Shown here: piece after piece, positions 1 to 9,301 of the stretch
Numbering within the stretch: the first letter of the stretch is position 1
Layout of the letters: every line of letters begins with the position of its first letter
Origin: Desulfocapsa sp.
Lineage (GTDB): Bacteria; Desulfobacterota; Desulfobulbia; Desulfobulbales; Desulfocapsaceae
Direction of reading: 5' to 3'
DNA length: 64,000 nucleotides
Assembly (NCBI GenBank): GCA_013792135.1
Contig: VMSP01000065.1
Span: 46,912-110,911, forward strand
Program-made: the position numbers and the translations under genes
Notes under the pieces: generated by a model
Told to the model about the DNA's origin: nothing
What the model saw: the letters and a program-made list of their open reading frames with translations, nothing else
Database searches by the model: none

Positions 1-743
1 AGCGCCGCCTCAGCGAGAAAGACGGTGGGATCACCCTGAATCCTGGCTGTCAGGCCGTGCATATCTACTGCCTGTTGCCAGACCTCAGCCAAACGACAGT
101 AACATTTTTCCACCTTGGCGGCATTACAGGACAGGGTTCCCAAAATTCGCTCTGCCCGAACCCGCACAGTGGGCATGGCACCCCGCAAGGTGGTAAGCAG
201 CCTGGCCTCATGTTCCGGCTTGACATCTTCCAGTTGCTCAGCCGCCAGACGGATAAATTGGGCGATATTTTTCATATCGTGCTGCAGAAACAGCTCCAGC
301 TTAGCTGCCTGACCAAAGGCCCCCTGGACCGCACCCATTTTAATCCACATATTCATATGTAGCAGAAGGAAAAAGTTTTCGGCCAGAGAATCGCTGAAAT
401 AACGCTGTTCCCAGCGACGCCCACCATGAAACAAAGTCACGTCGAGGGCAATCTCACCTACCTCCAGATGTCGATTCAAAAAAGCTTTTCCAATTATCCC
501 TTCCTCCCCGGCAAGCGACGTGCCAAACCAGTCAAGCTGCCACGACAGACCGGTGAATCCAGCCCGCGCGAGTTGCGGCCAACTTTTACGAAGTAAATCC
601 GGCAGATCAAAACACAGGGTTTCATTGAGCCGCAACAGATCCAGATTAACACGGGCATGGCGACTGGACTGAATCAAGAGAACAACCATCACCGCTAAAA
701 TGGTGACACCAACCAGAATCAGAGAGGGATAGAGGCTAATCAT
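1..743 (-). CDS. Sensor histidine kinase, C-terminus outside window
   Basis: The frame stays open from an ATG at 743 to the window edge, giving about 247 residues. Residues 3-25 form one membrane segment. A dimerisation/phosphoacceptor motif HDMKN is visible with H155, as in the HDxKN kinases of the PrsK type; the ATP-binding domain must lie left of the window. The start overlaps the 3' end of the response regulator gene by 8 bases (ATGATTAG), so the two are translationally coupled and very likely form one two-component pair. It is the last visible gene of the msh operon, so it may tune pilus expression; that link is inference. The ligand is unknown. Confidence 0.8.
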   Translation of the reverse strand, partial: MISLYPSLILVGVTILAVMVVLLIQSSRHARVNLDLLRLNETLCFDLPDLLRKSWPQLARAGFTGLSWQLDWFGTSLAGEEGIIGKAFLNRHLEVGEIALDVTLFHGGRRWEQRYFSDSLAENFFLLLHMNMWIKMGAVQGAFGQAAKLELFLQHDMKNIAQFIRLAAEQLEDVKPEHEARLLTTLRGAMPTVRVRAERILGTLSCNAAKVEKCYCRLAEVWQQAVDMHGLTARIQGDPTVFLAEAA

Positions 744-1350
744 CCCGCCGCTCGATCCCAAATTTCTTCAAAAAATAATAGAGACTTTCTCGTTTGAGTC
801 CCAGGCGGGCCGCACTTTGATTGACATTGAATCCGGTCTCCTGCAGCACCTGGCGCACCAATTTTTCCTCAACCTCATCCCTGACAGATTTCAGGCCGTC
901 ACTCACCCGGGCATTCAGTTGCAGGCGAGTTAAGCCACCCGCAGCCATCTCCTGTTCTTTACGGTAAAACAGGAAGGCGCGACGCACGGCTTGAAGTATA
1001 TCAGCGGTGGAAGCGGGCTTAGCCAGAAAATCAAAGGCCCCTTCCCTGATAGCTTCGAAGGCAGCACTTTCCTGATCCTGACCAGTCAGGACAATAATTT
1101 TAAGAGAACGGAGTTCATCGCAAAGCATGCTGATCAAGGCCAACCCTTCCACAGGAGTATGGGGTGATGGCGGCAAGCCAAGGTCAAGAATAACCACCCC
1201 GACAGAAGAAGGAATTTTAAGGATATCCAGAGCGCTGTCCCGGCTATCTGCCTCCAGCACCTGATACCCCTGCATTTCCAGAATGCCACGCAGCATCAGA
1301 CGCAAGGCGTTGTCATCTTCAACCAGGAGGATGGTATCGGCTAAAACCAT
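736..1350 (-). CDS. Response regulator, receiver plus Fis-type HTH
   Basis: 204 residues. An N-terminal receiver domain (about 5-120) has the acidic pair E11-D12-D13, the phosphoacceptor D56 in ILDLGLP, the conserved T in VLTGQ and K in LAKPA. The C-terminal 45 residues form a Fis-type helix-turn-helix (NVNQSAARLGLKRESLYYFL). There is no AAA+ sigma-54 activation domain, so the protein resembles the short RegA/ActR layout rather than NtrC. It overlaps the downstream histidine kinase and follows the msh genes on the same strand. Target genes are unknown. Confidence 0.88.
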   Translation of the reverse strand: MVLADTILLVEDDNALRLMLRGILEMQGYQVLEADSRDSALDILKIPSSVGVVILDLGLPPSPHTPVEGLALISMLCDELRSLKIIVLTGQDQESAAFEAIREGAFDFLAKPASTADILQAVRRAFLFYRKEQEMAAGGLTRLQLNARVSDGLKSVRDEVEEKLVRQVLQETGFNVNQSAARLGLKRESLYYFLKKFGIERRDD

Positions 1351-1400
1351 AAGGCAGGCACTTTGATGTTTTTATTAAAAAAATCTATTCCAGCCATCAC

Positions 1401-1622
1401 TCAAGGCACCAAGCGACTCAACAAGGCCACAAAGAAACCGGCAACCAGCAGGGCCATCCCCACAAACGCGCGAGGAATCGCCCTGTCCATAGACGTCTCA
1501 GGCGGAACCGCCAAGACTGCACAACCAGCAACAGTCAAAAGTACAGCGATGGAAAGAACTATCCAACGCACATTCCGCCGACGGCGCTCCAGTTGTTCAT
1601 AAGTCAGATCGGACTTCACCAT
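1401..1622 (-). CDS. Small two-helix membrane protein
   Basis: 73 residues: a basic N-terminus (ERRRRNVRW) followed by two hydrophobic segments, about 19-41 and 50-70. I do not recognise a family. It lies between the mshK-like gene and the response regulator on the same strand, with short gaps, so it is probably cotranscribed. The charged start and two helices suggest an inner-membrane protein with both ends in the cytoplasm. Confidence 0.55.
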   Translation of the reverse strand: MVKSDLTYEQLERRRRNVRWIVLSIAVLLTVAGCAVLAVPPETSMDRAIPRAFVGMALLVAGFFVALLSRLVP

Positions 1623-1676
1623 AAATCCTCAGCTACGATCATACAAACATGACTCCCATGTCTCCTTCTATTGCCC

Positions 1677-2249
1677 CTATTTTACGGGTAATGAAGCTGC
1701 CGGATTCTGATCAGGGACAACCTTGGGGCTAACAATACTCTCTTCAACAGGAAGCTCTTGAGAATTAGGCTCTTGAGGTGGGACATTCCCAGGCACAGAA
1801 AGCGCGGCACCCCGCTCATACGATTCGCTGATTTGGCCGCTATCAATATCCAGGGTCTGACCAGGCCGGAGGGGATAGAACTTCCCTTTTTCCTTCACTC
1901 GAAGCTCAATCTTCTCAGTAGTAAAGGGTTGAGGCAATCGTACATTCGCTGGAAGATCGGTCCTGTTATAGGAGACCCCGTTCAACCAGACCACTTGGGC
2001 ACCGTTAGAACGCTTCACCATACCGTCAAGGGTAATGACGGCAGGTTTGCTGTCCGGGGTCGTCACCTTTTCCTGTTGCTGCTCAAGGATCAAAGGTAAA
2101 GATTCAGGAGGTGCCCATCGAAGCTGTTCCAGATACACACGATCCTGAGGCGTAAAGAAAAGACGCCCCAGTGTATCCGCTCCAGCAGCAGTACGACAAG
2201 ACAAGCAGAGCAACAGGATCAAAAGCACTCTTAACTTCAATATATTCAT
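1677..2249 (-). CDS. mshK: MshK-like pilus biogenesis protein
   Basis: The start is placed at the ATG at 2249 rather than an upstream one at 2306, because it overlaps the stop of the preceding gene as ATGA and begins directly with a signal sequence (MNILKLRVLLILLL). The 190-residue product is exported. Its segment LGRLFFTPQDRVYLEQLRW and the following single small beta domain, with the phrase VVWLNGVSY, are typical of MshK/GspB-like periplasmic proteins of MSHA systems. The C-terminus is proline- and glutamate-rich. In such systems MshK is thought to work with the secretin, as PilP does. The assignment rests on position and fold more than on strong similarity. Confidence 0.65.
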   Translation of the reverse strand: MNILKLRVLLILLLCLSCRTAAGADTLGRLFFTPQDRVYLEQLRWAPPESLPLILEQQQEKVTTPDSKPAVITLDGMVKRSNGAQVVWLNGVSYNRTDLPANVRLPQPFTTEKIELRVKEKGKFYPLRPGQTLDIDSGQISESYERGAALSVPGNVPPQEPNSQELPVEESIVSPKVVPDQNPAASLPVK

Positions 2250-2908
2250 GATCCAGACTCCCCAAGCGGGGCCATACCCTTCTCCTGGGATTTCAAAGTC
2301 AGCCACAAAATCTTGCAGGACGCACTCAGATTTTCACTCAATTTCAAAAGTTCACTCGCCGCCTCACCGCCAGTACGACTGATGGAACACTCTTCCACCA
2401 CAAACATGCCACGGCCAAGACCTCGCAGCTCAGCAAGTAACCGGCTCAAATCTTCTTCATGCAGCAATGGCAAAACAATCTGGATTCGACTAGCCCGCAA
2501 TGAAAGTGAAGGTCCTGTATTTTCAGGTTCACCTTCCTGCAAGGGAAGCACCGACTGCTGTTCGATATCAAACTGAATCGGAAAGAGATTGTACCGGGAG
2601 CGGATCCGAGCAAGGGCCTCCACCAACTCCAGACGATCCTCGTCACCAATCACCCCGCTGGCCTGCAAATGGCGATACCGGTCACTATAGGAACGGATGC
2701 TTTCCCCCTCATCTTTGATCTGCTGTATCATGGTGTCCATCTGCGCCCTATCTACCTGCGCCGCCTGCATGGACAAAGTACTGTTTTCCCGGAACCTGAG
2801 GGCTCCAAACCATAATATGACACTGGCCACGACACACGTTGTTAACAGTAGCACTGGCCATTTCAACAACAACAGATCCGGAGACAAGAAAGGACGTCTC
2901 ATCTTCAT
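2246..2908 (-). CDS. mshJ: MshJ-like (PilO-type) pilus alignment protein
   Basis: 220 residues. One membrane helix (about 15-36) follows a short cytoplasmic tail; then a coiled-coil-prone stretch (about 45-100) and a small alpha/beta domain. This is the PilO/GspM bitopic layout. Both ends overlap neighbours by four bases (ATGA), so it is coupled to mshI upstream and mshK downstream. The role by family is to form, with the PilM/PilN-like protein, the inner-membrane alignment complex between the ATPase platform and the secretin. Confidence 0.7.
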   Translation of the reverse strand: MKMRRPFLSPDLLLLKWPVLLLTTCVVASVILWFGALRFRENSTLSMQAAQVDRAQMDTMIQQIKDEGESIRSYSDRYRHLQASGVIGDEDRLELVEALARIRSRYNLFPIQFDIEQQSVLPLQEGEPENTGPSLSLRASRIQIVLPLLHEEDLSRLLAELRGLGRGMFVVEECSISRTGGEAASELLKLSENLSASCKILWLTLKSQEKGMAPLGESGS

Positions 2909-4527
2909 TGCCTCCCTTGATAGGCCAACTGGAGCGAGAACACGGCCTGAATCGCCTCACCGTCCAAAGTAGCTTTCATGGAACTGTCAGGGCTGCTTGC
3001 GGTCGGCATGACAAGCGGGGTGGCCTTCATACCGGGAATCTGTTCCAAGGCCGTGATAAAACGGATAACGCTCTGCTGCGCATTCAGATATCCGCCACCG
3101 GGATATACAGTCCCTTCGAGTATAGTGGTCGCCTGGGTATTACCTCCAAGCATACCGAGCAGCAAGGCAGGCGCCGCCACCTCTCCACTCACCACCGGTT
3201 GTGCGGCAACCGCAGTTCCTTCTGCACCCTCCTCGCTGTCGCTGGTACTCACAACCAGCTTCCAATCAAGTTTCTGCAAGCGGATATCCGAACACCGCCC
3301 CAGGGCCCGGCTCACCAGATCCATCATCTCCATGGGAGAAGCAGCTTGTCGCTGGATTTTCTCAACCGACTCCACCACATTCTGCATGGTCTTAGCCGGG
3401 AGTGGGCTCTCTGGAAGGTTTTGTTGCAGGGCCTGATATTGTTGTTCAAACTGTTTTGCCTCCCGGTTCAGACGTTTTTGTTCGCCCCGCTGCTTGAATC
3501 CATCTGCCAGCAGGGAAAATCCAATAACCAATGCCACGACAAAAAACAAGGAGGTGCCGACAATCAACCACCGGCGGATCTGACGAAGAAGATAATAACG
3601 AGTAACCGATCTTGAAGCATATATATTGAACAACCCTTTGTTGCGCAGGGCCTGCATCAAAGCCAGGAACACCACGCCCTGACCATCTTCGAGCACCGGG
3701 TCAATCCCTAATTCTGCGGCCACAATCCCGGTTTCATGAAAATGAAACCGAAACAACGCACTATTCTCCAACCCCTCACCAATCTCTTCTCCGATTTCAG
3801 CTTGAACGGCAAGATGGATATCGAGTGGCTGATCGCGGGGAAGGAGTTTCAACCTCTCCAGATATTGCCGGGTATGACTGCATTCCCCGACTATCGTTTC
3901 CGCAAGATTGCTGGTCCGGACTGTAGCCAACGAGGTCATACGACTGAATTTCAACCGCCCTGCCTGAATATAGGTCTGCCGCAGGCCACCCTGCTGTTCC
4001 AGGTTCACCAGCAAGAGATGAGGGACCTGGTCAAGATGCTGAAATCCGGCAAACAACTCCATCAACCAAGGGATTGAGAGAACTCCTTGCAATGGAGCTT
4101 TTTGCGCAAGTATGAGCTTGACCCAGAGGCCAATCTGCTCATTGTTGGTCAAGGCACTGAACAGCACCTGATCATCCCGCCGCCCGCTTTCCTCCCGGCC
4201 CTGAACCCGGGCAGAACGATACTCAGTGGTGCGGAAAAATTGGGCAAGTTTTCTCTCCAGCAGCGCGCTCCGGTCTTTACCGAGGACATGGGCGACATTT
4301 TCCAGACGGAAGTCCTCTTCAATGACATCAGCAACAAGATACAAAGGACTATCGGGTGGAGAGCTTAGATAACGGTTAAACTCATCCTGCCCCTGTTCAT
4401 CGGCAGCAAACTGCCCGCTTGGTATGAGGACACTGTCCTGCCAAGTGAAGGCGCGCAGACCCTGCGAGGTCAGAAGAAGCACGCGGACAGTGGTCGATGT
4501 CTGAAAAAGGCCCATAGAATCACTCAC
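2905..4527 (-). CDS. mshI: MshI-like protein, PilM-type plus PilN-type fusion
   Basis: 540 residues. The first 300 residues have the actin-like PilM character, a membrane helix follows at about 320-341, then a coiled coil (about 345-400) and a PilN-like periplasmic domain ending in SLQLAY. Vibrio-type MSHA systems split the function into MshI and others, and a PilM-PilN fusion of this size is common in deltaproteobacterial msh loci. Start at 4527 overlaps the mshG stop by ATGA. Expected to build the inner-membrane alignment complex with MshJ. Confidence 0.75.
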   Translation of the reverse strand: MSDSMGLFQTSTTVRVLLLTSQGLRAFTWQDSVLIPSGQFAADEQGQDEFNRYLSSPPDSPLYLVADVIEEDFRLENVAHVLGKDRSALLERKLAQFFRTTEYRSARVQGREESGRRDDQVLFSALTNNEQIGLWVKLILAQKAPLQGVLSIPWLMELFAGFQHLDQVPHLLLVNLEQQGGLRQTYIQAGRLKFSRMTSLATVRTSNLAETIVGECSHTRQYLERLKLLPRDQPLDIHLAVQAEIGEEIGEGLENSALFRFHFHETGIVAAELGIDPVLEDGQGVVFLALMQALRNKGLFNIYASRSVTRYYLLRQIRRWLIVGTSLFFVVALVIGFSLLADGFKQRGEQKRLNREAKQFEQQYQALQQNLPESPLPAKTMQNVVESVEKIQRQAASPMEMMDLVSRALGRCSDIRLQKLDWKLVVSTSDSEEGAEGTAVAAQPVVSGEVAAPALLLGMLGGNTQATTILEGTVYPGGGYLNAQQSVIRFITALEQIPGMKATPLVMPTASSPDSSMKATLDGEAIQAVFSLQLAYQGRQ

Positions 4528-5729
4528 ATCTTTATTTTACTGATCGTATCGTAGATCGGACCCAGCACCGAGAGCATCACCCAGCCCAGAACCGCACCCA
4601 GGACAACGGTCATGATCGGCTCAATCAAGGCCTGGACCTTGCCAATTGCATCCTTTATATCCCGGTCATAGAAATAACTGATATTCAACAGGGCACTATC
4701 AAGGGCCCCGGTGGATTCTCCTATTTTCAACATCCGCACCACCAGGGGCGGGAACAGGCCACTGGTTTCAAATCCGGAAGCAATGCCAATTCCCTCACGG
4801 ATACTTGTTCCCACTTCTTGCAAGGCCTCTTTAATGACCATATTACCCACTATTCCTTCTGAGATCTCCAGACAATGGAGGATTGGAATCCCCGCCGCAT
4901 ACATCATGGCAAAAAAATTTGCAAAACGAGAAAGCAGAATCTTTTTCAGCACTGGGCCAATCATCCAGATCCTCAGTTTCCAGTCATCAAAAAAATAGCG
5001 CGCTTTGGAATTGGTAGCCGTCAGGAGTTTGATACCAAAGAACAAAGACAAGGGTACGATCAAAAGCAGATACCAGTAATTCACACAAAAATTTGACACC
5101 GCGATCAAGGCTCTTGTATGAAAAGGCAGTTCCCCCCCCATCTCCTTGATAAAACCCACTAGCTGCGGTACCAGATAGACCATCAGGAAGAAGGTAACCC
5201 CAAAAACCACCGTGCCGACAAAGGCTGGAAAGATCAATATCTTCTTGGTTGTGGATGCCAGCTCATCCTGCCATTTGATGGTGCTGGTCAGAGAGGCAAA
5301 GACCTCCCCCAATTGCCCGGTAACCTCACCGGCCTTGATCAGATTTACAAACAAGACATCGAATACCACCGGATGTTCGGCCATGGCCGCAGAAAGGGTC
5401 TTCCCCCCTTCCACTTCATCAATCAGATTGGCAATCACCTCACGGAAGCGGGGATGTTCCATGCTGTCACGCAGATCAGCTAAGCCCTCCAGCAACGGCA
5501 CCCCTGCCTGAATCAACTGCTCCATATGAAAGCAGAAGTTGATCAGGTCTATCCGCTGCACCTTACGCACACCCAGCGTCGGCATTGTCTGATTGCGAAT
5601 ATGGCAGGTAACCAGATCAAGCCCCATGCGCAGCAACCGTTGTTCCAGATCGGCAACATTGGCGGCATCCATATTGCCGGTTCTGACTTTTCCTCTGCTG
5701 GTGATGGCTTTGTATTGAAAAAGTGACAT
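4524..5729 (-). CDS. mshG: MSHA pilus inner-membrane platform protein MshG (GspF/PilC family)
   Basis: 401 residues with two repeated GspF domains (about 65-190 and 270-395) and three long hydrophobic segments, near 168-192, 215-235 and 370-392. The N-terminal start MSLFQYKAITSRGK is typical of PilC/GspF proteins. It forms the membrane platform on which pilin subunits are extracted and assembled. It lies 13 bases downstream of the mshE ATPase, its direct working partner, and is coupled by ATGA to mshI. Confidence 0.92.
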   Translation of the reverse strand: MSLFQYKAITSRGKVRTGNMDAANVADLEQRLLRMGLDLVTCHIRNQTMPTLGVRKVQRIDLINFCFHMEQLIQAGVPLLEGLADLRDSMEHPRFREVIANLIDEVEGGKTLSAAMAEHPVVFDVLFVNLIKAGEVTGQLGEVFASLTSTIKWQDELASTTKKILIFPAFVGTVVFGVTFFLMVYLVPQLVGFIKEMGGELPFHTRALIAVSNFCVNYWYLLLIVPLSLFFGIKLLTATNSKARYFFDDWKLRIWMIGPVLKKILLSRFANFFAMMYAAGIPILHCLEISEGIVGNMVIKEALQEVGTSIREGIGIASGFETSGLFPPLVVRMLKIGESTGALDSALLNISYFYDRDIKDAIGKVQALIEPIMTVVLGAVLGWVMLSVLGPIYDTISKIKM

Positions 5730-5742
5730 GACAATAAAATCG

Positions 5743-7452
5743 CTAATCGATCAACCGGTACGTCAAATCCACCACCCGGCTGATCTCGTCCAGGCTGGTT
5801 GTGCCATCCAGCACCCGGCGGCAGGCATCATCGGCTAAAGGCCGGAATCCGCCGGCCAGGGCCTTGTTCAACAGCTCACGGGTACTGACCCGCCGGGCGA
5901 TCAGATCTTCCAGCTCCGCATTGATTCGCAACAACTCCATAACCGTAGTTCGGCCTTTATACCCCTGTTGCTCACACGCCTTACACCCCACCGGCTGATA
6001 GAGGACAACCTCTTTCCCCTCCGCCTCAATCCCAAGTAATTTCAATTCCAGTTCCCCTGCATAATAGGCATATTTACACTCTGGGCATAGGCGTCGAATC
6101 AAGCGTTGGGCAACAATACCGATGATATTGCCGGCCATGATATCCGGCAGCACCCCAATATCCAGAAGACGGGGGATAGAGCCAACCGCCGAGTTGGTAT
6201 GCAAAGTGGAAAACACCTGATGACCGGTCATGGCGGCACGAAAGGCCATCTCCGCGGTTTCATGATCACGGATCTCACCGACCAGAATAACATCCGGGTC
6301 CTGCCGCATCATCGATCGGATACCATCAGCAAAACCCATCTTAGCCGACTCATTAATTGAGGATTGACGGATCATGGCCATGGGATACTCAACCGGATCC
6401 TCCATGGTCATGATATTCACCGCCTCGGTATTGACATGACTTAACACTGAATAAAGGGTGGTGGTCTTGCCGCTGCCGGTCGGACCAGTCACCAGGATAA
6501 TACCTTCCGGCCTGGCCAGCATCAATTTGAGTTGGTCAAGATTCTCATCGGTCAGCCCCAGTTTATGCAAAGGGACAAGACCTTTTTGACGATCAAGGAT
6601 ACGGAGAACAATATTCTCACCATGGAGCGTGGGTTGGGCCGCGACCCGGAAATCAATCTGCCGGCCGACAAGAGACAGAGAGATACGGCCATCCTGGGGT
6701 GCCCGTGATTCAGCGATATTCATATTGCTGACCACCTTGAGACGTACCACCATGGCCGACCAGTAGCTCTTGTGCAGGCTGCGAACCTGACGGAGCACTC
6801 CGTCAATCCGATAGCGGATACGCAGAAAACCCGCCTCCGGTTCAAAATGAATATCAGAGGCTCCCCGCGACACCGCATCCGCCAGCAGGGCATCAATGAG
6901 CCGCACCATGGGATGACTATACTCATCATTGCCTAGTTGCAGACTCTGGTAGTCAATCTCACCCGTCTCAATCTCCTGGAGGATGCCGTCAATGGAGAGT
7001 TCAAACCCATAAAACTGCTCAATGGCACGCAGGATATCCGCCTCGCCACCAAGCACGGCAGTGATCTGTAATGCCCCGCCATGCAGGGCTCGGATCTGAT
7101 CAATGGCCACGACATTGAAGGTATCCGCCATGGCAAGAACAAGCTGATTTGTAGTTTTATCAAGGGAAAGGGGTAAAACATTATGCCGACGGGCCAACTC
7201 CTGGGGCACCATTCTCAGCGTCTCGGCATCAATAACCGTATGGGTCAGATCAACACTGCCCTGACCTATATTCTCACTCAAGGCATCGCGGATAATGGCA
7301 TCGGTGACGAAACCCAGTTCGATCAACACCTTACCAAGTGGTTTATTCGTCTGTTTCTGCTCCAAGAGGGCAATGCGCAACTGATCCTCAGAGATAAATC
7401 CCTGGTCGACCAGCACCGCGCCCAGCGGTTTTTTCTTACCTGGAGCGGTCAT
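5743..7452 (-). CDS. mshE: MSHA pilus assembly ATPase MshE
   Basis: 569 residues. Residues 8-60 carry two tandem MshEN-type motifs (PLGAVLVDQGFIS and PLGKVLIELGFVT), the cyclic-di-GMP sensing module of MshE/GspE ATPases; in both, the first residue is P where R/K is common, so binding is not certain. Then come the GspE N2 domain, Walker A GPTGSGKT (K329), Asp box, Walker B ILVGEIRD, His box, and a zinc-type CPEC...CKAC pair. It powers pilus extension. The start overlaps the mshN stop by four bases (ATGA at 7449-7452). Confidence 0.93.
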   Translation of the reverse strand: MTAPGKKKPLGAVLVDQGFISEDQLRIALLEQKQTNKPLGKVLIELGFVTDAIIRDALSENIGQGSVDLTHTVIDAETLRMVPQELARRHNVLPLSLDKTTNQLVLAMADTFNVVAIDQIRALHGGALQITAVLGGEADILRAIEQFYGFELSIDGILQEIETGEIDYQSLQLGNDEYSHPMVRLIDALLADAVSRGASDIHFEPEAGFLRIRYRIDGVLRQVRSLHKSYWSAMVVRLKVVSNMNIAESRAPQDGRISLSLVGRQIDFRVAAQPTLHGENIVLRILDRQKGLVPLHKLGLTDENLDQLKLMLARPEGIILVTGPTGSGKTTTLYSVLSHVNTEAVNIMTMEDPVEYPMAMIRQSSINESAKMGFADGIRSMMRQDPDVILVGEIRDHETAEMAFRAAMTGHQVFSTLHTNSAVGSIPRLLDIGVLPDIMAGNIIGIVAQRLIRRLCPECKYAYYAGELELKLLGIEAEGKEVVLYQPVGCKACEQQGYKGRTTVMELLRINAELEDLIARRVSTRELLNKALAGGFRPLADDACRRVLDGTTSLDEISRVVDLTYRLID

Positions 7453-9284
7453 GGCCTCTCTCCCTGTTCAAGAATCTTCAACCTGGCGCGCAGAAGATCC
7501 GGTTCAAAACCAGCCGACCGATCCACAGTACACTGCAAGGCTTCCCGGTAGAAGCTTGTGGCCGATTTCAATTGCCCCAGATGTTCAAGACTGACGGCCA
7601 GATTAAAAAGATAGTCAGGATGAACGCAGGGCTTGGATATTGCAGTACCGCTCGATCCAGTCGCAGCCCCGGAAGTACCCATGGGGTTAGTCGTAAAATT
7701 CAAAGCGACGTTCTTTGCCGCCTGTAAAGCATTAAAGTAGGCCTGCTGCGCCTCACTCCACCGCTGACCGGCGGCATAGACATTCCCCAGGGAAAAGAAA
7801 AGTGGAGCGATATTGGGGTGCAGCTCAAGAAGCAGTTTCAACTCACTTTCCTGCTGTACCAGATCGCCCATTGGCGCAATGGCGAGTAAACCGGCCCTGG
7901 CCAGAGGATCGCCGGGATCCTGATCCAGCACACGCAGATACAGATCACGGGCCAGGGATTTTTCACTCCAATGCATGGCAATATCAGCCAGACCAAGCAA
8001 GGCACCACGATGTTGCGGGTCGGCCTGCAAGACCTGCTGATATTCTTGTCTTGCCTGTTCGAAATCACCCTTCTGATAGGCGCCATATGCAGCAGCCAGT
8101 AACGAACTCACCTGGGGTTGCACCGCGCGATGGGTTATGACAATTGGTTCCGAAGAAGGGTTGTCAGGTTCATTGACTGAATCTGACAACATCTGTGTTT
8201 CTGATTCATCTCTACTGGGTGCAGGCACTCCCTGATTCACCGGCAAAGATGGAGACGCTAAGGTGGTGGCCACGGCAGACACAGATGATGAGGTGGCACC
8301 CGGCAAAAGAGCTTCAGCAGGGGGAGGAGAGAGGTCTGGCGCGCTCTGAGACATAGAGATACCGGGGACACTCGGCAGATTTTGGGAGGTAGGCTCAACA
8401 TCCTTGCCAGCACCTTCAGTTTCAACTTTTCCAGCTCCACCCCCGGAAGAAGACAATGCAGGTACCTCCCCTGCTGCAGGTACCGATTCTGGCCTCACCT
8501 CTGATACAGCAGCATCTCCTAAACCCTGTTGAGAAATATTTTTATCAACCGCAACAACAGAACTAGCAGAAGTCATCGTGGTACGATAAGTAAAATAGAA
8601 AAATCCAGCCATAGCGAAAAGCGCGACTCCACCCACAATCCCCACAATAAGCAAACGACGATTACGACTGCGGCGCTGATACTCTTTTTTAGCGGTAAAG
8701 ACCGTGCGAGCAGTCTTCCTGGAAGACTCCGCCGAAGTAATGGCAGGATGAATAACCGAGACATCGGGGACACCCCGCTCCGGCTCGATTTCAGGCCCAG
8801 ATTTTTTCAAATCCTCAAATGGCGATACCGCACCATCTGTCACTGGGTTTTCGGCGGTTAATTCAGGTTCAAGAGCCATGCCGGCTTCCCATTCAGGAAT
8901 GCCATTCAGATCAGATGGCACGCAGGCATCCACCACCATCATATCAGCCACCTCCCCATCAACCACTAGAGCACTCTGTTGCCCACCGTCACCTGCATCC
9001 GCCTGTTCAATCTTCCCGTCTCCTTTCGGGCTGGCCTGACTCACCTGACGTTCTCCACCCTGGAGATTCACCACCGCGTCAGAAGAATCAACAGCAATAG
9101 CACGATTCCGCCCCAAGGAAGTAATTTTGGGCGGATCCTGCCGTTCCAGAGATAGATGCAGCTCGGGCGATACCTGCTGCTTATTCTGAGCTTCCGATGA
9201 TTCGCCAGATATAGCAACAGGGGCTCCTGCAGCCTGTTTTTTGGCCTGTTCCGCCTTTCGCAAGGCTTCCATCAATAGGCTCAT
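7449..9284 (-). CDS. mshN: MshN-like TPR protein
   Basis: 611 residues. It opens with MSLLMEALRKAEQAKK, the cytoplasmic start shared by MshN and GspB-like proteins. A single membrane helix lies at about 210-232, followed by a serine/proline-rich periplasmic spacer (about 240-390) and then TPR units (about 395-600) that resemble pilus secretin-assembly factors. It sits 17 bases below mshL and overlaps mshE. Probable role: periplasmic scaffold for the MshL secretin. The low-complexity spacer is unusually long. Confidence 0.8.
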   Translation of the reverse strand: MSLLMEALRKAEQAKKQAAGAPVAISGESSEAQNKQQVSPELHLSLERQDPPKITSLGRNRAIAVDSSDAVVNLQGGERQVSQASPKGDGKIEQADAGDGGQQSALVVDGEVADMMVVDACVPSDLNGIPEWEAGMALEPELTAENPVTDGAVSPFEDLKKSGPEIEPERGVPDVSVIHPAITSAESSRKTARTVFTAKKEYQRRSRNRRLLIVGIVGGVALFAMAGFFYFTYRTTMTSASSVVAVDKNISQQGLGDAAVSEVRPESVPAAGEVPALSSSGGGAGKVETEGAGKDVEPTSQNLPSVPGISMSQSAPDLSPPPAEALLPGATSSSVSAVATTLASPSLPVNQGVPAPSRDESETQMLSDSVNEPDNPSSEPIVITHRAVQPQVSSLLAAAYGAYQKGDFEQARQEYQQVLQADPQHRGALLGLADIAMHWSEKSLARDLYLRVLDQDPGDPLARAGLLAIAPMGDLVQQESELKLLLELHPNIAPLFFSLGNVYAAGQRWSEAQQAYFNALQAAKNVALNFTTNPMGTSGAATGSSGTAISKPCVHPDYLFNLAVSLEHLGQLKSATSFYREALQCTVDRSAGFEPDLLRARLKILEQGERP

Positions 9285-9301
9285 CCGTGCCTCACTGTCA
9301 T